NCBI RefSeq assembly: GCF_013409505.1
Contig: NZ_JACCBN010000001.1
Location: forward strand, 3,162,001 to 3,226,000
Direction: 5' to 3'
Source: Actinomycetospora corticicola
Lineage (GTDB): Bacteria > Actinomycetota > Actinomycetes > Mycobacteriales > Pseudonocardiaceae
Length of the DNA: 64,000 nt
Shown piece by piece: positions 27,093 through 34,693 of the stretch. Positions within the stretch are counted from its first letter, which is position 1, and each line of letters opens with the position of its first letter. The position numbers and the translations under genes were made by a program. The notes under the pieces were generated by a model. It was not told where the DNA came from and searched no databases. It saw only the letters and a list, made by a program, of their open reading frames with translations.

Positions 27093-28452
27093 GGTCCGGG
27101 CCGACCACGCCGCCACCGGGGGCATCACCGCCTGGGGCGTCCCGGGGCTGCCCGAGTTCCGCCCGGGGGACGACCTCGCCGCGGCGCTCACCGACGCCCT
27201 GCGGGGGCAGGTGGCCGACGGCGACGTCGTCGTCGTCACCTCCAAGGTGTTCTCGAAGGTCGAGGGACGGCTCGTCACCGTTCCGAGCGACCCGGAGGAG
27301 CGCGACGCGGCCCGCCGCCGGCTGATCGACGGCGAGTCGGTGCGGCTGCTCGCGACCAAGGGCCGCACGAAGATCGTCACCAACCGGCTGGGGATCGTGC
27401 AGGCCGCCGCCGGGGTCGACGGCTCCAACGTCGAGACCGACGAGGTCGCGCTGCTCCCGGTCGACCCCGACGGGTCCGCGGCGCGGCTGCGGCAGGACCT
27501 GTCGACCGCGCTGGGGGTCGACGTCGCGGTGGTCGTCACCGACACGATGGGCCGCTGCTGGCGGCTCGGGCAGACCGACGCCGCCATCGGCTCGGCCGGG
27601 CTCGTCGCGCTGCACGGCTACGGCGGCGCGGTCGACCGGCAGGGCAACGAACTGCTCGTCACCGAGGTCGCGGTCGCCGACGAGATCGCGGCGGCCGCCG
27701 ACCTGGTCAAGGGCAAGCTGGGCGGCGTCCCGGTCGCGGTGGTCCGGGGCCTCGGGGCCCTGCACGGCGACGGCCCGACGGCGGGCGCGCTGGTCCGCCC
27801 CGTCGAGGAGGACCTGTTCTGGCTCGGCGCGAACGAGGCGATCGCCCGGGGCCGTCGGGAGGCGGTCCCCGCCCGCCGCTCGGTGCGTGCGTTCAGCGGG
27901 GACCCCGTCGACCCGGACGCGGTGCGCCGCGCCGTCGCCGCCGGCCTCACCGCGCCCGCGCCGCACCACTCCCGGCCCGTGCGGTTCGTCTGGCTGCGCG
28001 ACCCGGCCCGGCGTCGGGAGCTCCTCGACGCGATGGCCACCGCCTGGCGCGCCGACCTCTCCGACGACGGGTTCACCGCCGCCCAGGTCGAGAAGCGCCT
28101 CGCCCGCGGTGACCTGCTGTACCGCGCGCCGGAGCTGGTCCTGCCCTTCCTGGTCCGGGGTCCCGACGGCGGGTCGCACGACTACCCCGACGCCCGGCGG
28201 TCCGCGTGCGAGGACACGATGTTCACCGTCGCCGGCGGGGCGGCGGTGCAGGGCCTGCTCGTCGCGCTCGCCGCGGAGGACCTGGGCTCGTGCTGGGTGG
28301 GCTCGACGATCTTCGCCGCCGACCTCGTGCGGTCGGTGCTGGACCTGCCGGAGACGTGGGAGCCGCTCGGCGCGGTCGCCGTCGGCCACCCCGCGGAGCC
28401 GCCCGCACCGCGTGGCGAGCCGACCGTCGACGACCGGTTGGTGGAGCGGTGA
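27085..28452 (+). CDS. fbiB: Bifunctional F420-0:gamma-glutamyl ligase / dehydro-F420 reductase FbiB
   Basis: FbiB adds the glutamate tail to F420-0 and reduces dehydro-F420-0. The N-terminal domain (about 15-245) has the GTP-dependent ligase motifs [31 protein letters not shown] and [17 protein letters not shown]. The C-terminal FMN-binding nitroreductase-like domain (about 250-455) starts [20 protein letters not shown] and includes [11 protein letters not shown] and [20 protein letters not shown]. Both domains are complete, as in mycobacterial FbiB of about 448 residues. The GTG at 27085 overlaps fbiA, and the stop overlaps the Nudix gene start by the GTGA pattern. Confidence 0.97.
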   Translation: MSEVRADHAATGGITAWGVPGLPEFRPGDDLAAALTDALRGQVADGDVVVVTSKVFSKVEGRLVTVPSDPEERDAARRRLIDGESVRLLATKGRTKIVTNRLGIVQAAAGVDGSNVETDEVALLPVDPDGSAARLRQDLSTALGVDVAVVVTDTMGRCWRLGQTDAAIGSAGLVALHGYGGAVDRQGNELLVTEVAVADEIAAAADLVKGKLGGVPVAVVRGLGALHGDGPTAGALVRPVEEDLFWLGANEAIARGRREAVPARRSVRAFSGDPVDPDAVRRAVAAGLTAPAPHHSRPVRFVWLRDPARRRELLDAMATAWRADLSDDGFTAAQVEKRLARGDLLYRAPELVLPFLVRGPDGGSHDYPDARRSACEDTMFTVAGGAAVQGLLVALAAEDLGSCWVGSTIFAADLVRSVLDLPETWEPLGAVAVGHPAEPPAPRGEPTVDDRLVER

Positions 28453-28994
28453 GCCCGGTGCACGACGACGCCGTGGCGGTGCTCGGGGCGTGGGACGCAC
28501 CGAGCGCCGACCAGTCGGCGATCCGGTACGCCCTGCTCGCGTTCCTGGCCGCGCGCGAGGACGCGTGCGCCCGGGCGTGCGTCCCGGGGCACCTCACGGC
28601 GTCGGCGCTCGTGGTCGACGCCGCCGGGGAGCACACCCTGCTCACGCTGCACCCGCGGGTGGGTCGCTGGCTGCAGCTCGGCGGGCACATCGAGGCCGAC
28701 GACCCGACGCTGCGTGCCGCGGCGCTCCGGGAGGCGACCGAGGAGTCCGGCATCGACGGCCTGGAGATCTCGGCCGCGCCGGTGCACCTCGACGTGCACC
28801 CGGTGACCTGCTCGCTCGGCGTGCCCACCCGCCACCTCGACGTCCGCTACCTGGTCCGCGCTCCGGAGGGGGCGACCGCGGTGCGCAGCGAGGAGTCGGT
28901 CGACCTGCGGTGGTGGCCCCTCGCGGAGCTGCCCGACGACGTGGCGTTCGCATGGTCGGTGCTCACGCCGCCGGGGCCGTCAGCACGCCCGTGA
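28449..28994 (+). CDS. NUDIX hydrolase
   Basis: This 181-residue protein has a Nudix domain. The box reads [25 protein letters not shown] (beginning near residue 80), with REATEESG intact but one residue more than usual between the Gly and the RE, a variant seen in related actinobacterial proteins. Upstream is [20 protein letters not shown]. The substrate is unknown. Its GTG overlaps the fbiB stop, so it is the third gene of the fbiA-fbiB unit, though a link to F420 is only positional. Confidence 0.9.
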   Translation: MSPVHDDAVAVLGAWDAPSADQSAIRYALLAFLAAREDACARACVPGHLTASALVVDAAGEHTLLTLHPRVGRWLQLGGHIEADDPTLRAAALREATEESGIDGLEISAAPVHLDVHPVTCSLGVPTRHLDVRYLVRAPEGATAVRSEESVDLRWWPLAELPDDVAFAWSVLTPPGPSARP

Positions 28995-29028
28995 GGCTGC
29001 GCGTCACCCTGTCCGCCGCCACCGCTGT

Positions 29029-29526
29029 TCAGCCGGCGACGGCGAGCGCGTCCCGGGCGTAGGCGGCCACGCCGGCCGCGTGCCGGTCGAGGACGGCGGC
29101 GAGGGTCTCGCTGACGTCCGGGCCGGCGAGCGCGCGGTGCCGGTCGGCCACCGACCGGGCCGCCGGGGAGTCGACCGGCTCGCCCGCGGTCCAGGTCCGG
29201 GCCCACGCGAGCCCGAGCTCGTCGAGGTCGCGGTCCACCCGCAGCCGCTCACCGAAGCCCTCGAGGATCTCCTCGGGGGTGTCCCGCCGTCCCTCGGCCG
29301 TGCCGCGGACGCCCGCGATCTGCCGGTCGACCCGGTCGCGGACCGCCTCGAGCAGCGGCAGGAGCTCCACGGCGGAGCCGCACCCGTCGTCGGGAAGACC
29401 GAGCTCGCGGCACAGGAGCGTGCGTTGCAGGTCGACGACGTCCTCGCGGGACCAGAGGCCGGGGCGCAGCGCGGCGAGCGGCAGGCCGCTCGCCCGGGCG
29501 ACCTCGCCGGCGCTGAAGCCGGTCAT
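29029..29526 (-). CDS. MerR/TipAS-like protein with shortened DNA-binding region
   Basis: A 165-residue protein. The N-terminus FSAGEVARASGLPLAALR resembles the MerR recognition helix region, and LWSREDVVDLQRTLLCRELGL resembles the following dimer helix entry, but the wing between them seems deleted. The C-terminal half (EPVDSPAARSVADRHRALAG and LDRHAAGVAAYARDALAVAG) resembles the TipAS drug-sensing domain. It may be a sensor that no longer binds DNA as MerR proteins do. The assignment is tentative. The ATG at 29526 shares one base with the stop of the upstream glycosylase gene (TGATG). The dispersed 14-bp motif lies in frame at 29383. Confidence 0.6.
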   Translation of the reverse strand: MTGFSAGEVARASGLPLAALRPGLWSREDVVDLQRTLLCRELGLPDDGCGSAVELLPLLEAVRDRVDRQIAGVRGTAEGRRDTPEEILEGFGERLRVDRDLDELGLAWARTWTAGEPVDSPAARSVADRHRALAGPDVSETLAAVLDRHAAGVAAYARDALAVAG

Positions 29527-30473
29527 CACCACTCCCGGAAGTCGCGCGGGGAGTACCGCGGCCCGAAGCGGGGGCGGCGGAAGCCGGACGCCTCGATGTA
29601 GCGGACCGCGCGCTGGCGCTGCGGCGCGTAGCAGGCCAGCACCTCCATCATCCCGGCGTCGTCGAGCTTCCGGCCGACGAGCGCGTAGCCGACCGTGCTC
29701 GGGATGTGGAAGTCGCCGATGGAGACGGCGTCGGGGTCGCCCCACGCCCGCTGGGCGACCTCGGCCGCGGTCCAGACGCCGATGCCGGGGACCTTGCGCA
29801 GCAGCGAGCGTCCCTCGACCCCGCGGAGCTCCACCGCCTTCTCGAGCCGGTGGGCGACCGTGGCGCAGGCCAGGATCGCGCGGCGCCGGGACTGGTCGAC
29901 CCCCGCCTTGTGCCACTCCCAGTCGGGGATCGCCTTCGTGTCCCGCGGCGTCGGCGGCACGCGCATGCCGCGCGGCGCCGGGCCGGGCGCGGGCCCGCCG
30001 AAGCGCCAGCACAGCTCGCGCCAGGAGCGGTGGGCCTCGGTGCCGGTGACCTTCTGCTCCAGGATCGCGGCGAACAGCTGGTCCCACACCGCGCCGCAGG
30101 CCCCGAGCCGCAACCCGGGTAGGCGGTGCCGGGCGTCGGCGACGAGCGGGTGGTGGCCGACGAACCCGGCGTCGTCGTCGTCCGCGCCGAGCAGCGCGGG
30201 CAGCCCGTCGAGCACCCAGTCGGCGCCCTCACCCCAGGCGTCGGCCACGACCTCGGCGCCGACGCGGCGGATCCGGGTGGTCGCCGGGCCCGCCGGGGTC
30301 GAGCCGACGCGCCAGACGACGCCGGTCTCGTCGATGCGGCACGTCGGGTCGCCCCGGCCGTGCCGCAGCGGCCCGACCAGGGCCGGGATGTCGAGGACGT
30401 AGTCCGGCTCCCACCGGCGGGTGCGATCGGGCTGCGCGTCCGCCCGCCCCGCCTCCAGTACCGCCTCAGCCAC
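29526..30473 (-). CDS. DNA-3-methyladenine glycosylase (AlkA/HhH-GPD family)
   Basis: A base-excision repair glycosylase of 315 residues. The helix-hairpin-helix is LLRKVPGIGVWTAAEVAQRAWG, followed by GDPDAVSIGDFHIPSTVGYA, in which the Asp of GDFH is the expected catalytic residue. The preceding VWDQLFAAILEQKVTGTEAHRSW matches the first GPD helix (LEQQV-type). It starts with GTG at 30473, overlapping the manC stop by eight bases. Probable substrates are alkylated purines. Confidence 0.92.
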   Translation of the reverse strand: MAEAVLEAGRADAQPDRTRRWEPDYVLDIPALVGPLRHGRGDPTCRIDETGVVWRVGSTPAGPATTRIRRVGAEVVADAWGEGADWVLDGLPALLGADDDDAGFVGHHPLVADARHRLPGLRLGACGAVWDQLFAAILEQKVTGTEAHRSWRELCWRFGGPAPGPAPRGMRVPPTPRDTKAIPDWEWHKAGVDQSRRRAILACATVAHRLEKAVELRGVEGRSLLRKVPGIGVWTAAEVAQRAWGDPDAVSIGDFHIPSTVGYALVGRKLDDAGMMEVLACYAPQRQRAVRYIEASGFRRPRFGPRYSPRDFREW

Positions 30474-31563
30474 TCCCCGAGAATCGCAGACCGCCGTCGG
30501 GAATGCTCAGACCGGGCCAGAGCCGCACGCCCTCGCGCAGCTCGCAGTTCGCACCGATGGTGACGTCGTCCCCGACCACCGCGTCGCTGACCACGGTCTC
30601 GTCGCCGATCACGGCGCGCGGCCCGATGACGGAGCGGGTGACGACGACGTTGTCGCCGATGCGGGCGCCGTCCATCACGACCGACCCGATGACGCGGGAG
30701 CCGTCCCCGACGACGACGTCGCGGCCGAGGGTGGTGCCGTCGGACACCGACGCCGTCGCGGCCGTCTTGGCGCCGTCGAGCAGCAGGGAGGTGCCGATCG
30801 GGCCGGGCAGCGCCGACGTCGGGGCGATGCCCTGCACGAGGTCGGCGCAGCCGCGCACGAACGCGGCGGGCGTGCCGAGGTCGAGCCAGTAGGAGGACTC
30901 GACGTGGCCCTGCAGCCGGCGCCCCTCGCGCAGGAGGCCGGGGAAGGTCTCGCGCTCGACGCTGACCGGCCGCCCCTCGGGGATCGCGTCGATCACCGCC
31001 CGCCGGAACACGTAGCACCCGGCGTTGACCTGGTCGGTCGGCGGGTTGAGCGTCTTCTCCAGGAAGGCCTCGACCCGGCCGCTCGCGTCCGTCGGCACGC
31101 ACCCGAAGGCGGTGGGGTCGGGCACGCGCACGAGGTGCAGCGTGGCGTCCGCGTCCGCCGCCCGGTGCTCGGCGAGCACGGCGCCCAGGTCCACCCCGGA
31201 CAGGATGTCGCCGTTGAAGACCATGACCTCCTCGAACGCCGGGTCGAGCGCGGCCGCGGCGTGGCGGATGCCGCCGCCGGTGCCGAGCGGCTCGGGCTCC
31301 GGCACGCACTCGAGATCGAGCCCGAAGGCCGAGCCGTCGCCCAGGTAGTCGGCGAACACCTCGGCCCGGTAGCTGGTGCCCAGCACCACCCGGCGGATGC
31401 CGGCGGCGGCGATCCGCGAGAGGAGGTGGCCGATGAACGGCACCCCCGCGGTCGGCAGCATCGGCTTCGGCGTCGAGGACGTCAGCGGGCGCAACCGGCT
31501 GCCCTGCCCGCCGACGAGCACCACCGCCGCGGTGCCCTCGGCCGTTCCCCCCGTACTCGTCAC
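30466..31563 (-). CDS. manC: Mannose-1-phosphate guanylyltransferase (GDP-mannose pyrophosphorylase)
   Basis: This enzyme makes GDP-mannose from mannose-1-phosphate and GTP. The 365-residue product has the nucleotidyltransferase signature AVVLVGGQGSRLRPLTSSTPKPMLPTAG split over residues 11-38, VMVFNGDILSGVD with the metal Asp, FLEKTLNPPTDQVNAGCYVF, and a C-terminal left-handed beta-helix of hexapeptide repeats (GRDVVVGDGSRVIGSVVMDG, RAVIGDETVVSDAVVGDDVT). It corresponds to Rv3264c. The GTG at 31563 has AGGAGGG upstream. It completes the GDP-mannose route with manA and manB. Confidence 0.95.
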   Translation of the reverse strand: MTSTGGTAEGTAAVVLVGGQGSRLRPLTSSTPKPMLPTAGVPFIGHLLSRIAAAGIRRVVLGTSYRAEVFADYLGDGSAFGLDLECVPEPEPLGTGGGIRHAAAALDPAFEEVMVFNGDILSGVDLGAVLAEHRAADADATLHLVRVPDPTAFGCVPTDASGRVEAFLEKTLNPPTDQVNAGCYVFRRAVIDAIPEGRPVSVERETFPGLLREGRRLQGHVESSYWLDLGTPAAFVRGCADLVQGIAPTSALPGPIGTSLLLDGAKTAATASVSDGTTLGRDVVVGDGSRVIGSVVMDGARIGDNVVVTRSVIGPRAVIGDETVVSDAVVGDDVTIGANCELREGVRLWPGLSIPDGGLRFSGSG

Positions 31564-31714
31564 GTTCGTGCCCTCCTGGGTACGTCCCGCGCCCCGGCGT
31601 GACGACGGCGTCGCGTCCGGGCGCTAGTCTGAGCTCCACTCGGATGTCACCGGTCCGGGTCCGTCGGGGCCCACCGGACGCCCTATCCGTCGCCGGGAGC
31701 AGGGCAGGAGAAGC

Positions 31715-32182
31715 GTGGTGGAGCCGTCGAACGCGTGGGACCGCGCCCAGGAGGCTATCGCCCGGGCGCAGCAGCGCAACGCCACCGTGGTGACTCCTGA
31801 CAGCGCGCAGTCACCCTTCGACGCGTCGGCCACGCAGATGATCCCCCAGTCGGCCCTCCGTTCGAGCGACGATGCGGTGACGCAGCGCCACACCAGGCCG
31901 TCTCCCGGGGCACTGCACCACCAGGACGGGCGGCACCGCCAACCCCCCGGCTGGACTCCGCGGGAACCGGAGACCACCCCGGTGGAGATGTCCGATCCCG
32001 TCTCCCTGCGCCCGGTCCCGGCCGAGGCACCGACCGTCCGCACCTCCGCGACCCGGCCGCCCACGGCGCCGTTCCCCGCGCAGGACCGACCCCGCGGCGA
32101 CCAGCCACGGCCGGACGACTCCCCCACCACCCCGCCGGTGGGCGTCAAGCTCCCGTTCTGGAAGCGCCTCTTCCGCCGCTGA
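31715..32182 (+). CDS. Hypothetical disordered protein with basic aromatic C-terminus
   Basis: A 155-residue product with no recognised domain. It is rich in Pro, Thr, Arg and Gln over residues 25-140 and probably disordered. The first 25 residues (MVEPSNAWDRAQEAIARAQQRN) could form a helix. The end, GVKLPFWKRLFRR, is a short basic amphipathic segment of the sort that binds membranes or a partner. The GTG at 31715 is preceded by GCAGGAGAAGC, a good ribosome site, and coding bias supports the frame. It is divergent from manC. No function is proposed. Confidence 0.7.
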   Translation: MVEPSNAWDRAQEAIARAQQRNATVVTPDSAQSPFDASATQMIPQSALRSSDDAVTQRHTRPSPGALHHQDGRHRQPPGWTPREPETTPVEMSDPVSLRPVPAEAPTVRTSATRPPTAPFPAQDRPRGDQPRPDDSPTTPPVGVKLPFWKRLFRR

Positions 32183-32198
32183 CCGGCCCTCCCCTCGT

Positions 32199-32252
32199 GA
32201 CAGGAAAGCGTCGTTGCCGTCACTGGGTGACAGCAACGACGCTTTCCTGCCC
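32199..32252. repeat. Palindromic repeat family B, copy 1 (intact)
   Basis: Two 22-base arms (32201-32222 and 32228-32249) beginning CAGGAAAGCGTCGTTGCCGT differ at one wobble-compatible position and are separated by five bases. It lies between convergent genes, 16 bases after one stop and 15 before the other, and could double as a terminator. Related sequences are at 48750, 59640 and 38551. Confidence 0.85.
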
Positions 32253-32266
32253 CAGCGGGGCGGCGA

Positions 32267-33148
32267 TCAGGCCGCGTGGCGGGTGCTCCAGCGCGCCCGG
32301 ACCCCGAGGGCCGCGCGCAGCACGCCCCGCAGCGGCGCCCACCGGCGGCCCCGGTAGCGGTCGGCGAGGAACCGGTAGGCGCTGCGGTGGTGCTCGCGGA
32401 GCATGCGGGCCGAGGTCGGCACGTCGGCCTCCGTCGCGTGCCCGCCGGTGTGCACCACCTCGGCGTCCGGGACGTACACGTTCAGCCAGCCGGCGCGGCC
32501 GAGCCGGTCCCCGAGGTCGACGTCCTCGAAGTACATGAAGAAGCGCGGGTCGAACCCGTCCACCGACTCCCAGGCCTCGCGCCGCAGGAGCACGCACGAG
32601 CCCGAGAGCCATCCGGCGGTCCGTTCGGCGACCGACCCCTCCTGACGGTAGGAGCGGGTCCAGGGGTTGGCGGGCCACACGGTGCCGAACACGGCGTGCC
32701 CCACGCCCCGCCCCAGCGACGGGACCAGGCGCGCCGACGGGTAGACCTCGTCGTCGGTGCGGATGAGCGGGCCGAACGCTCCCCCACGGGGCCACCGGTC
32801 GGCCGCGGCGAGGAGCCGGTCGAGCGCCTCGGGGCCGAGGACGATGTCGGGGTTGGACACCAGGACCCACCCGACGTCCGGCGGCAGGCCGGCGACCGCA
32901 CGGTTCGCGGCGGCGCCGTACCCGAGGTTCTCCCCCATCGGCAGCAGCTGCGCCCGGCCCGCCGCGGCCGCCGCCTCGGGCGCGCCGTCCACCGAGCCGT
33001 TGTCGGCCAGCACCACGGTGGGGCGACGCGTGGTCGCCCCGGCCAGGGAGTCGAGGAACGCGGGGAGCGAGTCACCCGGCGAGTAGGTCACGACGACGAC
33101 GGCGAGGCCGTCCCCGGAGGTCGAGGTCGGGCTCGGCATGCGGCCCAT
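32267..33148 (-). CDS. wbbL: Rhamnosyltransferase WbbL (arabinogalactan linker)
   Basis: By homology and position (Rv3265c) this GT2 enzyme adds rhamnose from dTDP-rhamnose to decaprenyl-diphospho-GlcNAc, forming the linker between peptidoglycan and arabinogalactan. The 293-residue product has AVVVVTYSPGDSLPAFLDSL, VLADNGSVDGAPE, ENLGYGAAANRAV, the metal motif VLVSNPDIVLGPEA, GSCVLLRREAWESVDGFD and MYFEDVDLGDRLGRAGW. No membrane helix is seen. The start is ATG 33148. ATG 33139 is the alternative. It is close to manC and rmlD, which supply related sugar nucleotides. Confidence 0.92.
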   Translation of the reverse strand: MGRMPSPTSTSGDGLAVVVVTYSPGDSLPAFLDSLAGATTRRPTVVLADNGSVDGAPEAAAAAGRAQLLPMGENLGYGAAANRAVAGLPPDVGWVLVSNPDIVLGPEALDRLLAAADRWPRGGAFGPLIRTDDEVYPSARLVPSLGRGVGHAVFGTVWPANPWTRSYRQEGSVAERTAGWLSGSCVLLRREAWESVDGFDPRFFMYFEDVDLGDRLGRAGWLNVYVPDAEVVHTGGHATEADVPTSARMLREHHRSAYRFLADRYRGRRWAPLRGVLRAALGVRARWSTRHAA

Positions 33149-33184
33149 CCTGGCCGCCGGCTACCGACGGGCCCGCGGGAGGGT

Positions 33185-33430
33185 CTAGCGACGCGTCTCG
33201 TCGGTCGCCGGCAGGGCGACCGGCCAGTACTGCCACGAGCCCGGGCCGAGGCCGCCGGTGTTGGGCGCCGGGCGCGCGGGCGGGGCGACGCGCGGAGGCG
33301 GCGGGGCGACGACCCGGCGCGTGGCGCGGTCCATCCGGGCGCGCAGCCGGTGCCGCTCCCGGCCCGCGTCGATCACGAGCCCGACCGCGACCACGCCCAG
33401 GAGGGCGAGCAGCACCGTCTCCAACGCCAT
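33185..33430 (-). CDS. Small single-pass membrane protein, hypothetical
   Basis: An 81-residue product with one hydrophobic helix at residues 3-20 (LETVLLALLGVVAVGLVI), a basic stretch (GRERHRLRARMDRATRRVV), a Pro-rich segment and a soluble tail. The ATG at 33430 is the only good start. There is no known family. It lies between wbbL and rmlD, so an envelope role is possible but not shown. Confidence 0.6.
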   Translation of the reverse strand: MALETVLLALLGVVAVGLVIDAGRERHRLRARMDRATRRVVAPPPPRVAPPARPAPNTGGLGPGSWQYWPVALPATDETRR

Positions 33431-33556
33431 ACGAGCTCAACGCGTGTCGCGCCGAGAGGTGACGCCCCGTCGCCGACAGGCCCGGAAAAATCTTCGGTCC
33501 GCGCCCGAACGATCACCGTCACTCCGTGACTGCGCCGGGCGGGCTTCCCTGCTCCG

Positions 33557-34459
33557 TCAGCGGCTGAGCAGCTCCGGATGGCGCTCGACGGCGGTGTGCA
33601 GCGCGTCGCGCCAGTCGGGCAACGGCGCGAGTCCGGCGGCCGTCCAGGCGGCCGGGGAGAGCACGGACCAGGCCGGACGCGGCGCGGGCCGGGGGAACTG
33701 GTCGGTGCTGCACCCGTGCACGCGCTCCGGGTCGGCCCCGAGCTCGGCGAACACGGCCCGCGCGAAGCCGCACCAGGTGGTGGCGCCGCCGCCGGTCGCG
33801 TGGAGGGTGCCGAACGGTGCGTCGGAGCGCCCCAGCGCCACGAGGCCGGCCGCCAGGTCCGCCGACCACGTCGGCGACCCGTGCTGGTCGTCGACGACGT
33901 CGAGGGTGTCGCGCTGCCCGGCCAGGCGGACCATCGCCGCGACGAAGTTGCTGCCGGTGTCGCCGTAGACCCAGGCCGTCCGGACCACGTGGTGGGCGTC
34001 GAGGGCGTCGCGCACCCGCTGCTCGCCGAGCTCCTTCGTGCGTCCGTAGACGCTGCGGGCGCCGGTCCGGTCGTCGGGCTCGTAGCCCGCGCCGGGTCGG
34101 CCCTCCGGCCCGCTCCCGTCGAACACGTAGTCGGTGGAGACGTGCACCAGCCGTGCGCCGTGCCGGGCGCAGGCCGCGGCGAGCAGGCCGGGGGCGTCGG
34201 CGTTCACCGCGTGCGCGGCCCGGGCCGCGTCCGCGTCGGTCTCGGCGAGGTCGACCGCGGTGAAGGCGGCCGCGTTGAGCAGGACGGCGGGTTCGTCGAC
34301 GCCGCCGGCCCAGTCGCCGACCGCGGCCTCGACCGCCCCGGCGTCGGTGATGTCGAGGTCGGCCCGCACGAACGCCCGGAACCGCTCACCGCTCGCGGTC
34401 AGCTCCCGGACGAGGTCCGTGCCGAGCGCCCCGCCCGCTCCCGTCACCATCCACCGCAT
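33557..34459 (-). CDS. rmlD: dTDP-4-dehydrorhamnose reductase
   Basis: This enzyme performs the last step of dTDP-L-rhamnose synthesis, supplying WbbL. The 300-residue short-chain dehydrogenase has the cofactor loop WMVTGAGGALGTDLVREL, NAAAFTAVDLAETD, LVHVSTDYVFDG and the catalytic YGRTKELGE. The C-terminus is typical. The ATG at 34459 follows GGAGG by six bases and is preferred to the ATG at 34513. Its partner genes rmlA, rmlB and rmlC are not in the window. The synteny matches Rv3266c. Confidence 0.95.
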   Translation of the reverse strand: MRWMVTGAGGALGTDLVRELTASGERFRAFVRADLDITDAGAVEAAVGDWAGGVDEPAVLLNAAAFTAVDLAETDADAARAAHAVNADAPGLLAAACARHGARLVHVSTDYVFDGSGPEGRPGAGYEPDDRTGARSVYGRTKELGEQRVRDALDAHHVVRTAWVYGDTGSNFVAAMVRLAGQRDTLDVVDDQHGSPTWSADLAAGLVALGRSDAPFGTLHATGGGATTWCGFARAVFAELGADPERVHGCSTDQFPRPAPRPAWSVLSPAAWTAAGLAPLPDWRDALHTAVERHPELLSR

Positions 34460-34693
34460 CCGCAGCCTCCGAAGATCGATCCCGACCGCTCCGGCCGGGT
34501 GATGGTGTGTCATCCTCCGACGCGCCGTGGCGGGTCCGAACGGGTGGTGCCCGCGAAAGCCGGGTGAGCCCGTCTAGCCTGCCCTTGAGCCGGGCACCGG
34601 AGACGTCGATGTCTCCGACGAGGCCCCATCGACCGCCGCCGTGACCGACACTCGACACCGCCGCTGACTTCAGACCGTGAGGGGAGGCGCCAC

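Noticed and set aside
32199-32252. Family B hairpin as an ordinary gene-specific terminator
   Set aside because: Near-identical arms recur at 48750 and as half sites at 59640 and 38578, so it is a dispersed repeat, though it may also terminate transcription.
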